From Candidatus Omnitrophota bacterium (GTDB taxonomy: Bacteria; Omnitrophota; Gorgyraeia; Gygaellales; Profunditerraquicolaceae), in NCBI GenBank assembly GCA_023818905.1, contig JAMWDE010000059.1, positions 1 through 6,103 on the forward strand: DNA of 6,103 bases, read 5' to 3'. Positions 5,554 to 6,103 of this stretch are shown one piece after another. Both the position numbers and the translations under genes were made by a program. The notes beneath the pieces are model-generated. The model was given only the letters and a program-made list of their open reading frames with translations, did no database searches and was not told the DNA's origin. Position 1 is the stretch's first letter. The number at the start of each line of letters is the position of its first letter.

Positions 5554-5586
5554 TGTGTGGTGGTTATGGTTAATAACCACCACACA
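5554..5586 (+). terminator. Strong hairpin between the pilin-like end and the prepilin peptidase gene
   Basis: A perfect 14-bp stem pairs TGTGTGGTGGTTAT (5554-5567) with ATAACCACCACACA (5573-5586) around the loop GGTTA. The tract right after it is TATTAAAAC, not a clean T-run; a T5 appears only at 5601-5605. It may be a weak terminator or a 3'-end stabiliser that keeps upstream (pilin) mRNA more abundant than the peptidase mRNA. Confidence 0.65.
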
Positions 5587-5606
5587 TATTAAAACTTATC
5601 TTTTTA

Positions 5607-6103
5607 ATGATAATCTTTTTAATTTTTTTATTAGGACTTATCTTTGGCAGTTTTGCAAATGTTTTAATCTATAGGATACCAAAAAAAATTTCTATCCTCT
5701 TTCCATGGTCTTTTTGTCCATATTGTAAAGTTTCTATCAAATGGTATGACAATATCCCAATTTTGAGTTATATTTGGCTTTCAGGAAAATGTAGAAGTTG
5801 TAAGACAAAAATTTCTATTGAATACCCGGTAGTTGAACTTTTAAGCGGGATATTAGCAGTTTTATGTTATTTAAAATTTAGTATTTATACTATGTGGATT
5901 TTTTATAACTTCTTGTTTATTCTTTTAGTTATAAGTTTTATAGATCTAAAAACAACAGAAATTCCAGATATCCTTTCATATTATTTGATAATTTCAGGTA
6001 TAACACTTTCAGTTTTTAATCCTTTGTTAGGTATAGATATTTTTGTAAAACTATCGAACTCTATAATTGGTGGGATAGTTGGATATTTATTTTTATGGAA
6101 TAT
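5607..6103 (+). CDS. pilD: Prepilin peptidase (type IV leader peptidase), 3' truncated by the window end
   Basis: This is the N-terminal 165 codons of an A24-family membrane aspartic protease that cleaves, and in many cases N-methylates, type IV prepilins and pseudopilins. It begins MIIFLIFLLG followed by the family signature FGSFANVLIYRIP. The cytoplasmic zinc-type four-cysteine set is intact: CPYC (Cys37, Cys40) and CRSC (Cys62, Cys65). The first catalytic aspartate is in FIDLKTTEIPD (Asp113). The second one, in the G-x-G-D motif, lies beyond the window. ATG 5607 places the signature at the usual distance from the N-terminus; there is no Shine-Dalgarno sequence. The gene is strikingly AT-rich. 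It follows a pilin-like coding end and a hairpin, the expected pilin-pilD context. GspO is an equally fitting name if the system is type II secretion. Confidence 0.93.
   Translation, partial: MIIFLIFLLGLIFGSFANVLIYRIPKKISILFPWSFCPYCKVSIKWYDNIPILSYIWLSGKCRSCKTKISIEYPVVELLSGILAVLCYLKFSIYTMWIFYNFLFILLVISFIDLKTTEIPDILSYYLIISGITLSVFNPLLGIDIFVKLSNSIIGGIVGYLFLWN

Noticed and set aside
1..6103. CRISPR arrays, insertion sequences, tRNA or rRNA genes, attachment sites
   Set aside because: I found no regularly spaced repeats, no transposase-like frame or terminal inverted repeats, no cloverleaf or rRNA signature, and no integrase-type context anywhere in the window.

Overview
The window is a moderately AT-rich bacterial sequence with every gene I accept on the + strand. 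A Gram-negative-type envelope is suggested by an exported protein that looks like an outer-membrane beta-barrel, and by a type IV pilin / type II secretion element (pilin-like C-terminus, prepilin peptidase). The housekeeping cluster, the TPR-plus-barrel protein and the pilin style remind me of candidate phylum Omnitrophota. A deltaproteobacterial-type lineage is a fallback because of the riboswitch class. This taxonomic guess is recollection, not a search result.

Layout. (1) 1-1852 is a tight housekeeping operon: the last codons of lepA (translation factor EF4), then signal peptidase I (lepB, overlapping lepA by ATGA), a CDP-alcohol phosphatidyltransferase (pgsA-like), and the glycerol-3-phosphate acyltransferase plsY, which overlaps pgsA by 32 nt. 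Together these cover protein export processing and two steps of phospholipid synthesis. (2) 1853-2041 is a spacer with a sigma70-like promoter for a stand-alone PilZ-domain protein (2042-2365), a probable cyclic-di-GMP receptor. (3) 2373-2516 is a GEMM-I family cyclic-dinucleotide riboswitch followed by an intrinsic terminator. The position equivalent to the ligand-contacting G20 of the Vibrio Vc2 aptamer reads A, the change associated with 3',3'-cGAMP (GEMM-Ib) sensing. The terminator stem reuses the aptamer's 3' strand, so the layout predicts an ON switch. It controls an unrecognised small basic protein (2544-2903). (4) 2904-3192 is non-coding with inverted repeats and ends in a near-consensus promoter. 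(5) 3193-5526 is one long reading frame whose first ~650 residues are signal peptide, one TPR, a Ser/Thr-rich linker and a predicted beta-barrel. Its last ~120 residues read as the C-terminal half of a type IV pilin or pseudopilin, without the pilin N-terminal helix. It looks like a chimera. (6) A 14-bp perfect hairpin (5554-5586) separates it from a 3'-truncated prepilin peptidase (pilD/gspO, 5607 to the window end), which is markedly more AT-rich.

How it may fit together: the accessory half holds a PilZ receptor and a cyclic-dinucleotide riboswitch close to surface-structure genes (barrel, pilin, prepilin peptidase). That suggests second-messenger control of cell-surface functions. The most novel points are the probable cGAMP-type riboswitch with its unknown target gene and PilZ neighbour, and the barrel-pilin chimera, which needs to be separated from an assembly join.
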